In this document: one piece after another, positions 37,467 through 46,202 of the stretch
How the letters are laid out: each line of letters opens with the position of its first letter
Numbering within the stretch: the first letter of the stretch is position 1
Source: Streptomyces sp. NBC_00442
GTDB taxonomy: Bacteria; Actinomycetota; Actinomycetes; Streptomycetales; Streptomycetaceae
NCBI RefSeq assembly: GCF_036014195.1
Contig: NZ_CP107918.1
Location: 992,001 to 1,056,000, forward strand
Direction of reading: 5' to 3'
Length of the DNA stretch: 64,000 nt
Program-made: the position numbers and the translations under genes
The notes under the pieces: generated by a model
Seen by the model: the letters and a program-made list of their open reading frames with translations, nothing else
The model's database searches: none
Told to the model about the DNA's origin: nothing

Positions 37467-39206
37467 CTATTCGGCGGGTACGGAACCGATGGCGGTCCGG
37501 CTCCGTACGTGGGCCGCCCCCGCGGGCGCGGGCCCGCTGAGGATGGAGCGGTGCTGTTCGCGCAGCCGGCGCTTGAGCACCTTGCCGGTGGGGCCGACCG
37601 GGAGCGCGTCACGGTTCTCGGCGATGACCAGCGCGCTCAGCGGGGCCAGCCCGGCGGCGGTCAGTGCGGCGTTGCACCCGTCGAGCAGGTTGCGCGGGGA
37701 GCGCTCGATGCCGTCGCCGAAGAGCACGACGGCCGCGGGCCGGCAGGCGCCGGGGCGGTCGGGGTCGGCGACGGCCACGACCGCGGCGTCGAGCGCCTGG
37801 GTCCTGAGCAGGACGGTCTCTTCCAGCGGAAGGCTGTAGACCGGGCCGCCGGCCGTGTGGATCACGTCGGGCGTGCGGTCGAGGTGGTACCAGAGGCCCT
37901 GGCTGTCGCGCCGCACCACGTCCCCGGTCAGGAAGTAGCCGTTGCACAGGGAGTCGCGGCCCAGGGTCGGGTCGTCCCAGTAGCCGGGGGTGAGGCTCGG
38001 CGTGCGCACGCCGAGCCGGCCGGCTTCTCCGTCGGGCAGGACGTTTCCGTCCTCGTCCAGGACCGCGGCCTGCCGCACGGCCTTGACGGGGCGCCCGATG
38101 AGCCGGCCGAACCCGGAGCTGTCGGGGGTGAAGACCTGGCGGAAGAGGACCATCCCCATCTCGGACGAGCCGAGCCCGTCGATGTAGCGGGAGCCGGGCT
38201 TCTTCTTGCCGTCGTCGTGGCGCATGCCGAGCGCGGTCAGCGGCCGGATGTGACGTTCGTGCGAGGCGTCGCCCATGCCGTTCCAGGAGTGGATGTGCTG
38301 AGCGGCGTACGGGGTGACCTTGGATACGTCGATCTCGGCGAGCGTCAGCGGGAAGCCGAGGACGAAGGTGGGGTGGAACCGGTTGACCGCCCGGACCACG
38401 GACTCGCCCTTCGCATCGTCCAGTACGAGCGTCGGGATGCCGAGGAGCAGCGCCATCGTGAGGTAGCTGATGCCGGCGGAGTGGCTGTGCGGCAGGGCCG
38501 TCAGCATGCGGTCGCCGCGCAGCGACGGGAAGGTCCACAGGCGTTCGCGCTTGCCGTCGAAGAAGGAATCGTGCGTGAAGACGGGGGCCTTGGGCCGTCC
38601 GGTGGTCCCGGAGGAGTGCGAGATCATCACCAGGTCGTCGCCGCGGTGGCGGTGCGGGAAGCCGGGCATCGGGCCGGTGGGGCGCGGTGCGTCGCGGTCG
38701 AGGCGGGCGATGTCCTGCGTGAGGATCCTGCCGGCCTCGGGGGCCCCGGAACGGGCCCAGGCGTCGGCGCAGTTCGCGCGGAGGTCCTCGTCGGCGACGA
38801 GCACGGTGGTCCGGGTGCGCAGGAAGTACTCGGCGGCCGTGTCGCTCGCCATGTTGGGGTTGCAGTGCACGGCCACCGCTCCCAGGGCGGTGATGGCGAT
38901 GTGGTGCAGGAGCCCGAAGAGGCCGTTGCGGGTGTGGACACCGACGTGGGTGCCCGGCAGCACGCCGTGCGTGCGGTGCCAGTGGGCGTACCGGATGGCC
39001 GTGATGCGCAGGTCGTTGAGCGAGACGCCCGGGGTCTGTGTCTCGTCCCAGCCGGGCGATGTCACATCCGGGTGGAAGAGGATCGGCCGGTCGCGGTCGG
39101 TCGCGTTGCGCCATGCGTGCCAGAAGAAGTTTCCGGCGCCGAGCCTGCGGTTGGCGGTCAGGCTCAGACGCTGGGCGACGGAGCGGTGGGTCCCGAATAT
39201 ATGCAT
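37467..39206 (-). CDS. creM: AMP-forming ligase, candidate diazotising enzyme (CreM-like)
   Basis: A full-length (579-residue) adenylate-forming enzyme. A3 is ISHSSGTTGRPKA, A5 is DGLGSSEMG, A7 is GYFLTGDVV, the hinge is HLDRTPDVI, and the A10 lysine is in PTGKVLKRR. In cremeomycin biosynthesis CreM, a fatty-acid-CoA-ligase homologue, activates nitrite with ATP and forms the diazo group. The combination with creE, creD, griH and griI makes this the natural assignment here. The alternative is an ordinary aryl- or acyl-CoA ligase. The gene lies 13 bases after the Ada-like gene. Confidence 0.8.
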   Translation of the reverse strand: MHIFGTHRSVAQRLSLTANRRLGAGNFFWHAWRNATDRDRPILFHPDVTSPGWDETQTPGVSLNDLRITAIRYAHWHRTHGVLPGTHVGVHTRNGLFGLLHHIAITALGAVAVHCNPNMASDTAAEYFLRTRTTVLVADEDLRANCADAWARSGAPEAGRILTQDIARLDRDAPRPTGPMPGFPHRHRGDDLVMISHSSGTTGRPKAPVFTHDSFFDGKRERLWTFPSLRGDRMLTALPHSHSAGISYLTMALLLGIPTLVLDDAKGESVVRAVNRFHPTFVLGFPLTLAEIDVSKVTPYAAQHIHSWNGMGDASHERHIRPLTALGMRHDDGKKKPGSRYIDGLGSSEMGMVLFRQVFTPDSSGFGRLIGRPVKAVRQAAVLDEDGNVLPDGEAGRLGVRTPSLTPGYWDDPTLGRDSLCNGYFLTGDVVRRDSQGLWYHLDRTPDVIHTAGGPVYSLPLEETVLLRTQALDAAVVAVADPDRPGACRPAAVVLFGDGIERSPRNLLDGCNAALTAAGLAPLSALVIAENRDALPVGPTGKVLKRRLREQHRSILSGPAPAGAAHVRSRTAIGSVPAE

Positions 39207-39219
39207 CGGTGTGTGTCTC

Positions 39220-40191
39220 TCATCCTTCGGCAGAATGTGTCTGGTCCCATGCCTCGTTCAGTGCCGTGCGCAGCCACTCCGCGAGCGCCGTGGCCCGGAT
39301 ATCGCGCGGGACGGCGTGCGGCACGGCGAGGGGCGCGGCCCGGCCGAGGGTGGCCGTGAGGCGCTCACTCAACTCCGGTGACGCGCGGGACAGTTGGGCT
39401 TCGGTGAAGGCTTCGCGCAGCCGCCGTACGACGGTGTCCGTGTCGCGGCCGATGAGGAGGGAACAAACGCCTCTGCCGCTCGCTCCCACCAGCAGGCGCC
39501 CCAGGGGGCTGTCCGTGGTGGCGTAGTGGATGCGGACGCCGCGCCCCCGGTTCTTGAAGACGGTGGGTGTCATCCCGAGGAGGCTCTGTGCCCGTGCGTA
39601 GAAGTTGCCGTTGGTGTTGAAGCCGGCCTGGTAGATGGCGTCGGTGATGGTGCGGGTCCGCGGCAGGGCCAGCCGGAGCCGTTCCGCCCGGCAGGCGTCC
39701 GCGTACGCCTTGGGTGTCACCCCGGTGGCGGTGACGAACACCCGGTGGAAGTGGAACCGGCTGAACCCGGCCCCCGCCGCCAGCTCCGCGAGCGGCGGGG
39801 GCGTGCCGGGCGCCTCCATCGCCCGGCACGAGCGGATCACGGCGGCGGTGCGGGCCGCGTGGGCCGAACCGTCGGGGCGACAGCGCCGGCAGGGCCTGAA
39901 CCCGGCCCGCTCCGCGGCGGCCCCGTCGGGAAAGAAGACGAGGTGGCCGCGGTGCGGCGGGCGCGAGCCGCAGGAGGGTCTGCTGTACGTGCCGGTCGTC
40001 AGCACCCCGTAGCAGAAGGAACTGTCGGCCCGGCTGTCCCGGTCGAGCACCGCGCGCCATCGGGCGTCGTCCTCCACGGACCGTGGGGGCGGGCGGAGTT
40101 CGCGTCCCCGGGCCGCGCGGATCGGGGGCGGGCGCCCGGCCGGCACCGCGGGCGCCGACGCGGCGGCCGCGCGTCCCGGCATCGCGCTCAC
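39220..40191 (-). CDS. Ada-like AraC regulator lacking both methyl-acceptor cysteines
   Basis: A 323-residue Ada homologue inside the biosynthetic operon. The Ada zinc domain (45-108) reads GTYSRPSC where Ada has YCRPSC, so the phosphotriester-accepting cysteine is Ser70; Cys74, Cys101 and Cys104 remain. An AraC helix-turn-helix spans about 115-215. The C-terminal Ogt part (235-323) keeps the N-terminal subdomain but ends soon after DIRATALAEWLRTAL, before the PCHR active site. It therefore cannot repair DNA in the known way and is most likely a regulator with a changed sensor. It overlaps griH by four bases. Confidence 0.85.
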   Translation of the reverse strand: MSAMPGRAAAASAPAVPAGRPPPIRAARGRELRPPPRSVEDDARWRAVLDRDSRADSSFCYGVLTTGTYSRPSCGSRPPHRGHLVFFPDGAAAERAGFRPCRRCRPDGSAHAARTAAVIRSCRAMEAPGTPPPLAELAAGAGFSRFHFHRVFVTATGVTPKAYADACRAERLRLALPRTRTITDAIYQAGFNTNGNFYARAQSLLGMTPTVFKNRGRGVRIHYATTDSPLGRLLVGASGRGVCSLLIGRDTDTVVRRLREAFTEAQLSRASPELSERLTATLGRAAPLAVPHAVPRDIRATALAEWLRTALNEAWDQTHSAEG

Positions 40192-41291
40192 TTCTCCAGG
40201 CAGAATTCGGCTATGGGGTAGCCGACGTGCCGGTCCGCGACCGGCAGGTAGCCGAGCACCTTGTCGCCGGGCTTGAGCTCGGTGCTGTTGAGCACCACGC
40301 CGCCCGGCCCCAGCACCCGTACGTGCCAGTCGTCCTGGAGGATCAGGTTGGCGGTGCGCCCTTCCGGGCCGACCGCGTCGATGGAGATCAGCGGACGGCT
40401 CTCGATCTTCACCCGGCCGACGGTCACCAGCCGTGTCCTGCCGTGGATGTCGACGGCGGTGACCTTGCTGCCGGACTTCAACTCGCTGAGGTAATTGGTG
40501 CGTTCGTTCTCGCCGAGGGTGTACGAGTGGATGGCTCCGGCGTTGACGCGGAAGGGGCGGGTCGGCATGTAAGGCAGCGGATGCGTCTCACTGACACAGA
40601 GGATCATGCCCTTGGAGTGCGAGCCCACGAGGATGCCCTCGTCCTCGCGGAAGTAGGTCGCGGTGTCCACACACGCCCGGTCACCCATGCCGACGTGCGC
40701 GGTGGCGGTGATCTCGAGCTCCACCAGCTCGACGTCCGGCACTCCCGCCTGGGCGGCCAGCTTCAGATCGGTGGTGTCGCCGACCTTGGCCGGCGCCATG
40801 AGCACGCCGTCCGAGCCGAGTTCGAGCACACCGAAGATGATCTCGGCCTCTTCGACGTCCTTGGCCACGGTGATGAGGCTGCCGTCCGCCCTGGCCGCCG
40901 CGGCGATCACGATCTCCAGCGGGATCTTGGTGGGGTCGCGGAAGTCGAGCAGGCTCCACTTCTCCACGCGGCCCGACGTGCAGGCCTCCTCCAGGGTCTC
41001 CGCGTCGACGATCTCGACGTACCGGCCGAACTCCACGGCCGGGTGCTGAAGCGCCAGTTCCCTCGGCTCACCGTGCTTCGCCGGATCCACGATGATCACG
41101 TCGGCGCCGCCGAAGTCCTCGGGCAGGGGCTGGCCCTGGGGGAACAGCACCTTCTTCACCGTGGGCGGAAGCGTGGCGAAGTCCGCCGGGTCCGCGGCCA
41201 GGATGGCGTCGACCCGCGCGTGGACGGCCTCTTCCACGATCGCGTCCTTGGCGGACCCGACGGAACGGATGTCTATCCAGCTGAGCTTCAC
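40188..41291 (-). CDS. griH: 3-amino-4-hydroxybenzoate synthase (GriH-like, dehydroquinate synthase II family)
   Basis: A 367-residue protein of the archaeal-type dehydroquinate synthase II family, the family of GriH. Family blocks include DVIIVDPAKHGEPREL, GSDGVLMAPAKVGD and GILVGSHSKGMILCVSETHPLPYMP split over the middle of the protein. GriH closes the C7 aldol product of GriI into 3-amino-4-hydroxybenzoate. The GTG start overlaps the griI stop by four bases. The aldolase partner directly upstream distinguishes this from a shikimate-pathway role. Confidence 0.93.
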   Translation of the reverse strand: MKLSWIDIRSVGSAKDAIVEEAVHARVDAILAADPADFATLPPTVKKVLFPQGQPLPEDFGGADVIIVDPAKHGEPRELALQHPAVEFGRYVEIVDAETLEEACTSGRVEKWSLLDFRDPTKIPLEIVIAAAARADGSLITVAKDVEEAEIIFGVLELGSDGVLMAPAKVGDTTDLKLAAQAGVPDVELVELEITATAHVGMGDRACVDTATYFREDEGILVGSHSKGMILCVSETHPLPYMPTRPFRVNAGAIHSYTLGENERTNYLSELKSGSKVTAVDIHGRTRLVTVGRVKIESRPLISIDAVGPEGRTANLILQDDWHVRVLGPGGVVLNSTELKPGDKVLGYLPVADRHVGYPIAEFCLEK

Positions 41292-42103
41292 AGAGCACCT
41301 GCCATCTGAGAGGAGGGGGAAGGGACCAGAGGGATGGGGCCGCCGTGCACGATGGACGCGAGTTCACGCACCGTGGCCGCGGGGTTGGCCGAGCCGAACA
41401 CCCGCCGCCCGACGGCGAGTCCACTGCACCCGACGGCCATCGCGGTGGTGGCGAAGTCCGTGAGGCTGTCGCCGCGGTTGCCGCCGGCCACGATCACGGG
41501 GAGGGTGGAGTTCGCGACGACTTCGACCATGCTCTCGGCCGGCGAGGCGAAGACGGTCTTGACGATGTCGACGCCGAGGTCCGCGGCGATGTTCACCACG
41601 TGGGAGAGCAGGACCGGGTCGGACGGGTCGGTGACGCGGGGTCCGCGCGGATAGATCATGGCGAGCAGCGGCATGCCCCAGCGGTCGCAGGCCGCGGCCA
41701 CGGTCCCGAGGTCCGCGAGTTGCGCGGACTCGGTGTCCGACCCGATGTTGACGTGCACGCTGACCGCGTCCGCGCCGAGCCGGATGGCGTCCTCGACGTC
41801 GCCGACGAGGACCTTGGCGTCGACGTCCGGGCCGTGCACGGTGCTCGCGCTCAGATGCACCAGGAGCGCGCATTCGGTCAGCACGTCGGGGTCGACGACG
41901 CGGGCGCGCCCCTTGTGCAGGACGATGCCGTCGGCGCCTCCGGCGACCACGCCGCGGACCAGCGTGTCGAAGCCGTCGGCGCTGGTGATGGGGCCGTCCG
42001 AGACGGAGTGGTCGAGGGGGACGAACAGGTAGCGGCCGTCGTTGTGGCCGCCGGACAGGCGGGCCAGGCGCATTGATTTTCCGGTGGAGGACGTTCTCGT
42101 CAT
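41288..42103 (-). CDS. griI: Aldolase making the C7 precursor of 3-amino-4-hydroxybenzoate (GriI-like)
   Basis: A 271-residue class I aldolase of the DhnA/ADH-synthase family. FVPLDHSVSDGP carries the catalytic aspartate, VDIVKTVFASP the Schiff-base lysine, and VIVAGGNRGDS with GLAVGRRVF the phosphate-binding end. GriI condenses L-aspartate semialdehyde with dihydroxyacetone phosphate. The ATG at 42103 follows AAGGGAG; an in-frame ATG two codons upstream has no better site. The cluster draws on aspartate metabolism twice, once here and once through CreE. Confidence 0.93.
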   Translation of the reverse strand: MTRTSSTGKSMRLARLSGGHNDGRYLFVPLDHSVSDGPITSADGFDTLVRGVVAGGADGIVLHKGRARVVDPDVLTECALLVHLSASTVHGPDVDAKVLVGDVEDAIRLGADAVSVHVNIGSDTESAQLADLGTVAAACDRWGMPLLAMIYPRGPRVTDPSDPVLLSHVVNIAADLGVDIVKTVFASPAESMVEVVANSTLPVIVAGGNRGDSLTDFATTAMAVGCSGLAVGRRVFGSANPAATVRELASIVHGGPIPLVPSPSSQMAGAL

Positions 42104-42138
42104 GAGCACTCCCTTGTGCGGCAGACGCGCATCGGCTT

Positions 42139-42786
42139 CTAGGACTTCTTGCGGACGAGCGTCACTCCGTCACCGATCGACAGGATGACCGCTTCCACGC
42201 GCTGGTCGGATGCGACGTGCGCGTTGAAGGCACGCATGCTCGCGCCTTCGCCGTCGGGGTCGTCGACGACGGTCTGGAACCAGAGGACGTTGTCGACGAG
42301 GATCGCGCCGCCGGGGCGCATCCGCGGGACGAGCTCCTCGTAGTACGCGATGTAGTTGGGCTTGTCCGCGTCGATGAACGCGAGGTCCACCACGGGGTCG
42401 GCCGGCAGGGCGCGCAGGGTCTCAAGGGCCGGCCCGAGGCGGAGTTCGATCCGGTCCTCGACCTCGGCCTCCACCCAGGCCTTCTTGGCGATGTCGGTCC
42501 ACTCCTCGCTCACGTCGCAGGTGAGGAGGTGGCCGCCGGGCGCGAGTCCCTTGGCGATGCACAGGGCGGAATAGCCCGTGAAGGTGCCGATTTCGATGGC
42601 GGTTCGCGCTCCCATGAGCTGGGTGAGAAGAGTGAAGAATCCGCCCTGCGGAGCGCCGATCTGCATGCGCGCCCGGTCGCCGACGGTGGCTGTGGCCGCG
42701 ACCAGATTGCGCTGTGCCTCATCGGCTTGGAGGCTGTTTTCCACGATGTATCCGTAGAGGGCTTCAGGCACCATTTTCGGTCTCAT
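42139..42786 (-). CDS. O-methyltransferase, CCoAOMT/catechol type
   Basis: A 215-residue metal-dependent O-methyltransferase. AIEIGTFTGYSALCIAKGL is the SAM motif, DLAFIDADKPNY and ILVDNVLWFQTVVDD hold the metal-binding acids. Such enzymes prefer vicinal dihydroxy aromatics, which fits a ring hydroxylated by the operon's flavoenzymes. It is the first gene of the 13-gene run and has its own predicted promoter. There is no clear ribosome site before the ATG at 42786; the ATG at 42774 is also possible. Confidence 0.9.
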   Translation of the reverse strand: MRPKMVPEALYGYIVENSLQADEAQRNLVAATATVGDRARMQIGAPQGGFFTLLTQLMGARTAIEIGTFTGYSALCIAKGLAPGGHLLTCDVSEEWTDIAKKAWVEAEVEDRIELRLGPALETLRALPADPVVDLAFIDADKPNYIAYYEELVPRMRPGGAILVDNVLWFQTVVDDPDGEGASMRAFNAHVASDQRVEAVILSIGDGVTLVRKKS

Positions 42787-42827
42787 GGAAAGAGCTTTGC
42801 ATCGACTACTCCAGAGCTCATCCAGGA

Positions 42828-42859
42828 ATAATACAGGGGACCGGAATCAGCCATTCCGG
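42828..42859 (-). promoter_or_regulatory. Predicted promoter and operator of the 13-gene diazo operon
   Basis: On the minus strand a -10 box TATTAT lies at 42833-42828, about 42 bases before the first ATG. A perfect inverted repeat CCGGAAT-5-ATTCCGG (42841-42859) covers the -35 and spacer region. The -35 itself is poor, as expected for an activator-dependent promoter. The binding protein could be the SARP or the Ada-like regulator. Confidence 0.5.
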
Positions 42860-42865
42860 ACATAT

Positions 42866-42914
42866 GAAAAAAATAAGGGTGCCGAAGACCACCGGGATGG
42901 TCTTCAACACCCTT
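42866..42914 (-). terminator. Intrinsic terminator downstream of the cupin gene
   Basis: A two-tier hairpin (AAGGGTG/CACCCTT outer stem, GAAGACCA/TGGTCTTC inner stem, CCGGGA loop) is followed on the minus strand by a run of seven Ts. It separates the cupin transcript from the 13-gene operon. Such a T-rich terminator is uncommon in Streptomyces. Confidence 0.8.
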
Positions 42915-42977
42915 GTTCTTTACCGCTCCCGCCTTCGCTGCCCTTGTCTTCGCAGCCCCTGTCTTCCCTGCTCCGTG

Positions 42978-43604
42978 TCAGTAGTGCCAGGCCGCCACTT
43001 CGTCGGGCAGCGGTTCCAGCTCGGCCGTCTCCGACGGTTTGCGGGTCATGTATTCGGGATTGCAACCCTGATAACCGAGCATCCGCGCCACCGGCGCGAG
43101 GACGCCGAACAGCACGCGCTGGACCGGCCAGGACGGCTGGGTGAACCGCAGCACGTCCTGGAACTCCAGGGTCGTCACGGCCTGCTGAAGCAAATGGGGC
43201 ATGCCCCGCGCGTCGGTCTTGCCGTCCTGCGCGAGCCCGAAGAGCTGACGCAGCACCAGGCTCTCGAACCGGTCCGCGCGGCCGCGCAATTCACACACGT
43301 GCCGCGACTCCTCGGTGCCGGCGTTCCACCAGCGGTGCTGTGCGCCCGGCGGTATCAAAACGCTCTGCCCCGGGCTGTCGAGCACCTGCTCGTGGCCGTC
43401 GACGAGAAAGGCCACCCGGCCTCTGACCAGCGTGAAGCGCTCTTCACTCAGCGGATGCGTATGCGCACCGGAGACGGCCCCGCCCGGCTGGACGTACACG
43501 TCCATGATGGTGCGCTTCCCATCCGTCTCCGCCGCGGGCGTCCTGATGATCACGCGTTCCCTGCACCGCGGGTTGACATATACCTCTCCCTGGCTGACGG
43601 TCAT
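42978..43604 (-). CDS. Cupin domain protein
   Basis: A 208-residue protein. Residues 30-125 form a cupin barrel with HTHPLSEERFTLVRG and PGQSVLIPPGAQHRWWN, supplying a likely two-His-one-Glu plus His metal site. A helical C-terminal extension of about 80 residues follows (LLQQAVTTLEFQDVLRF). The ATG follows AAGGAG. It may be a dioxygenase, isomerase or binding protein acting on the cluster product. It is probably co-transcribed with the SDR and stops at a strong terminator. Confidence 0.85.
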   Translation of the reverse strand: MTVSQGEVYVNPRCRERVIIRTPAAETDGKRTIMDVYVQPGGAVSGAHTHPLSEERFTLVRGRVAFLVDGHEQVLDSPGQSVLIPPGAQHRWWNAGTEESRHVCELRGRADRFESLVLRQLFGLAQDGKTDARGMPHLLQQAVTTLEFQDVLRFTQPSWPVQRVLFGVLAPVARMLGYQGCNPEYMTRKPSETAELEPLPDEVAAWHY

Positions 43605-43650
43605 CTGCCGAATCTCCTTCGCCGAGACGTGTGCTGCGTCTTTTTGTGCT

Positions 43651-44418
43651 TCACAGCCGCGCACCGCCACTCACATCGATGACCCGACCGGTGATCCAAC
43701 GAGCCTGTTCGGAGGCGAGGAACGAAATGACGTCCGCGACGTCCTGCGGCTGTCCCACGCGACGCAGAGCCGCTTCTTCCGAGACCGCCTTCTGAGCCGC
43801 CTCGTTTCCCCGCAGCCAACCCGCGTTGACATCCGTGTCCAGAGTCCCTGGAGCAACCGCGTTCACCGTAATTCCACGTCCACCCAGTTCTTTCGCCAAG
43901 GTGAGCGTGAAGGTGTCGATCGCTCCCTTCGTCAGGCTGTAGGCCATGACTTCGGGAAAAGCCATCCGGGTGACAGCGGAGGACACATTAATGACCCGCG
44001 CGCCGTCGCGCAATCGTGTGAGGCCCTGCTGAATGAGAAAGAACGGCGCGCGCACGTTGACCGCGAAGATGCGCTCGAAGTCCTCCGCGCTCGTCTCCGA
44101 GAGGGTCGCCCACACCGACGTTGCCGCATTGTTCACCAGAATGTCGACTCCGGGATCGCCTGCGAACTCCGCGACCTTCTTGTCGAATTGCGCCCAGAGT
44201 TCCTCCGGCCCCCCGGGCCGCGAGAAGTCGGCCTGCACCGGGAAGGCGGAGCCGCCCGCGGCCCGGATGCCGTCGACGACCTCCTGCGCCGCGCCGGCGT
44301 TCGTGGCGAAGTGGACCGCGACCACGGCCCCCTCACCGGCCAGCCGCTCGGCCGTGGCCCGGCCGAGTCCGCGACTGGCGCCCGTCACGAGGGCCGTCTT
44401 GTCCTTGAGCGATGTCAC
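43651..44418 (-). CDS. Short-chain dehydrogenase/reductase
   Basis: A 255-residue classical SDR: TGASRGLGRATAERLAGEG, VDILVNNAATS, VINVSSAVTR with the catalytic serine and YSLTKGAID with Tyr and Lys. The basic residue after the first glycine motif and the FATN stretch suggest an NADPH-type enzyme. The GTG at 44418 has AGGCGG upstream. It lies 46 bases before the cupin gene on the same strand. Its substrate is unknown, and it may be a tailoring reductase of the diazo cluster or a flanking gene. Confidence 0.9.
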   Translation of the reverse strand: MTSLKDKTALVTGASRGLGRATAERLAGEGAVVAVHFATNAGAAQEVVDGIRAAGGSAFPVQADFSRPGGPEELWAQFDKKVAEFAGDPGVDILVNNAATSVWATLSETSAEDFERIFAVNVRAPFFLIQQGLTRLRDGARVINVSSAVTRMAFPEVMAYSLTKGAIDTFTLTLAKELGGRGITVNAVAPGTLDTDVNAGWLRGNEAAQKAVSEEAALRRVGQPQDVADVISFLASEQARWITGRVIDVSGGARL

Positions 44419-44532
44419 AGTCGCCGCCTGTCTGCTGGAACCGGAGGGGAACCGGATGAGGGGTGTCGCGGTGGGACCGGAGTGCGAGGCGTCCGGCGTG
44501 GGGCCGACTCGAGCGTCGGCCGTGGGGCCGGC

Positions 44533-45993
44533 TCAGGCGTCGGCGCGGTCGCGCACCCCGCGGCGGGCGAGGAAGAACCACACCAGCAGGGCCGAGGCGA
44601 GCAGGAAGGCGGCGTTGACGAGGACTCCCATGTGGAGCCCGCCCAGTACGGCCTCGGTCTCGGACTCGGTGGCGGCCAGCGACGAGGTGCGGGCGGAGAT
44701 GACGGCGCTGACGACCGGGATTCCCAGAGTGATGGCGATCTGCATGCTCATCGTGGTCAGACCGGTCGCGAGTCCCTGCTCCTCGTCGGGCATCCCGGAG
44801 GTGGCACTGACCATGTACGAGACCAGGCTGTAGGCGTGGCCGAAGAAGCCGACCGCGAGCGCCGCGAAGACCAGCACGACGCTGCTGTCGCTGTCACTGA
44901 GCCACAACAGCACCGCGTACGCCAGGGACTGGACCACCAGCGACGCGGCGAGAACGGCCGGCGCACCGATCCTGGCGAGCAGCCGCGGCGCGATCGTGCC
45001 GCCCACGATCGTCAGGATGCCGGGCAGACCGATGGCCACACCCGTCGTGAACGCGGAGAAGCCGAGCACCTTCTGCATGTACAAGGTCGTCGAGAAGGAG
45101 ATCGCGGTGGCCATGGCGATCGAGGCGAACCCGCCGAAGTTGCCCCACCGGACGGTCCGCCGCTTCAGGACCCGGACCGGGGCCAGCGGGTTGGGGCTCT
45201 TCAGCTCCACGAAGTAGAAGGTCACCAGGAGCGCCGCGGACGCCACCAGCCAGATGTAGACCGCGGGTTCGGCCCAGCCCTTGTGTCCGGCCGTCGTGAT
45301 GCCGAAGACCAGGGCGAGGAGCCCGCCGGTGACCGTGATCGCGCCGGGGACGTCGAGCCGGGTGTGCGTACGGGACTTGGCCTCCGGGATCACCATCAGC
45401 GTGCCGATGAGCACCAGCACGGCCACCGGAACGTTGATCAGGAAGGACCAGCGCCAGCTGAACAGTTGCGTCAGCGCGCCACCGAGCAGCGCACCCGCGC
45501 TGAACCCGCCGCCCAGGAGAGCCCCGTTCAGGCCGAGCGCCCGTTGCCGCAGCGGGCCTTCCTGGAACGTCGTGGTGAGCAGGGACAGGGCCGAGGGCAC
45601 GGAGATCGCGGTGGCCACGCCCTGGGCGACGCGGGCCGCCACCAGAACGGCGGCGCTCTGCGCGAGGCCGCCCACCAACGAGGCCGTGGCGAGCAGCGCG
45701 ACACCCAGGATGAACACCCTGCGCCGGCCGAACAGGTCGGCGATGCGTCCGAAGAGCAGCGTGAATCCGGCAGCGGGCAGGGCGAACCCCGTGGTGATCC
45801 ACTGGAGGTTGTCCAGCGAGAAGCCCAGTGAGTCTCCGATGACAGGGAGCGACACGGTCAGGATGGAAAAGTCTGCGGCGAGCATGAACTGGGCGCCGAG
45901 CAGGACCGCGAGGGCCAGCTTCTGCTGGCCCGTCATGCGGTCCGGCGCGGCGGCCGCGGCACGTGTGCCGGTCATCTCCTCCAGATCGGACAT
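44533..45993 (-). CDS. MFS efflux transporter, DHA2 type (14 segments)
   Basis: A 486-residue major facilitator protein. The first segments contain LLGAQFMLAADFSILTVSLP and GRIADLFGRRRVFILG (the motif A loop), and later WRWSFLINVPVAVL, the DHA2 signature region. It is typical of drug-efflux pumps in antibiotic clusters and is the likely exporter of the cluster product. The start ATG is set by AAAGGGAAG upstream. It is divergent from the secreted oxidase gene across 209 bases. Confidence 0.92.
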   Translation of the reverse strand: MSDLEEMTGTRAAAAAPDRMTGQQKLALAVLLGAQFMLAADFSILTVSLPVIGDSLGFSLDNLQWITTGFALPAAGFTLLFGRIADLFGRRRVFILGVALLATASLVGGLAQSAAVLVAARVAQGVATAISVPSALSLLTTTFQEGPLRQRALGLNGALLGGGFSAGALLGGALTQLFSWRWSFLINVPVAVLVLIGTLMVIPEAKSRTHTRLDVPGAITVTGGLLALVFGITTAGHKGWAEPAVYIWLVASAALLVTFYFVELKSPNPLAPVRVLKRRTVRWGNFGGFASIAMATAISFSTTLYMQKVLGFSAFTTGVAIGLPGILTIVGGTIAPRLLARIGAPAVLAASLVVQSLAYAVLLWLSDSDSSVVLVFAALAVGFFGHAYSLVSYMVSATSGMPDEEQGLATGLTTMSMQIAITLGIPVVSAVISARTSSLAATESETEAVLGGLHMGVLVNAAFLLASALLVWFFLARRGVRDRADA

Positions 45994-46202
45994 GGTCTTC
46001 CCTTTCCAGCTGCGGCGTTGTCGACATCTCCGGGCGTGAGTCCCCGCGGGGCCGGAGAACCGGCGTGAAACCGACCGGTCGATGGGAGAACACCGGCCCC
46101 GTCCGGCGGGTTGCATGGGCCGGGAAATTCGACCGCAAGATCTTGAGCGCCGTCGGCGCGGCCGGTGACTAGCGTCGCCGTGACGCAGCCTTGGGAGGCC
46201 AC

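Noticed and set aside
40188..41291. Calling this gene a shikimate-pathway dehydroquinate synthase
   Set aside because: Bacteria normally use AroB for that step, and the GriI-like aldolase immediately upstream fits aminohydroxybenzoate synthesis.
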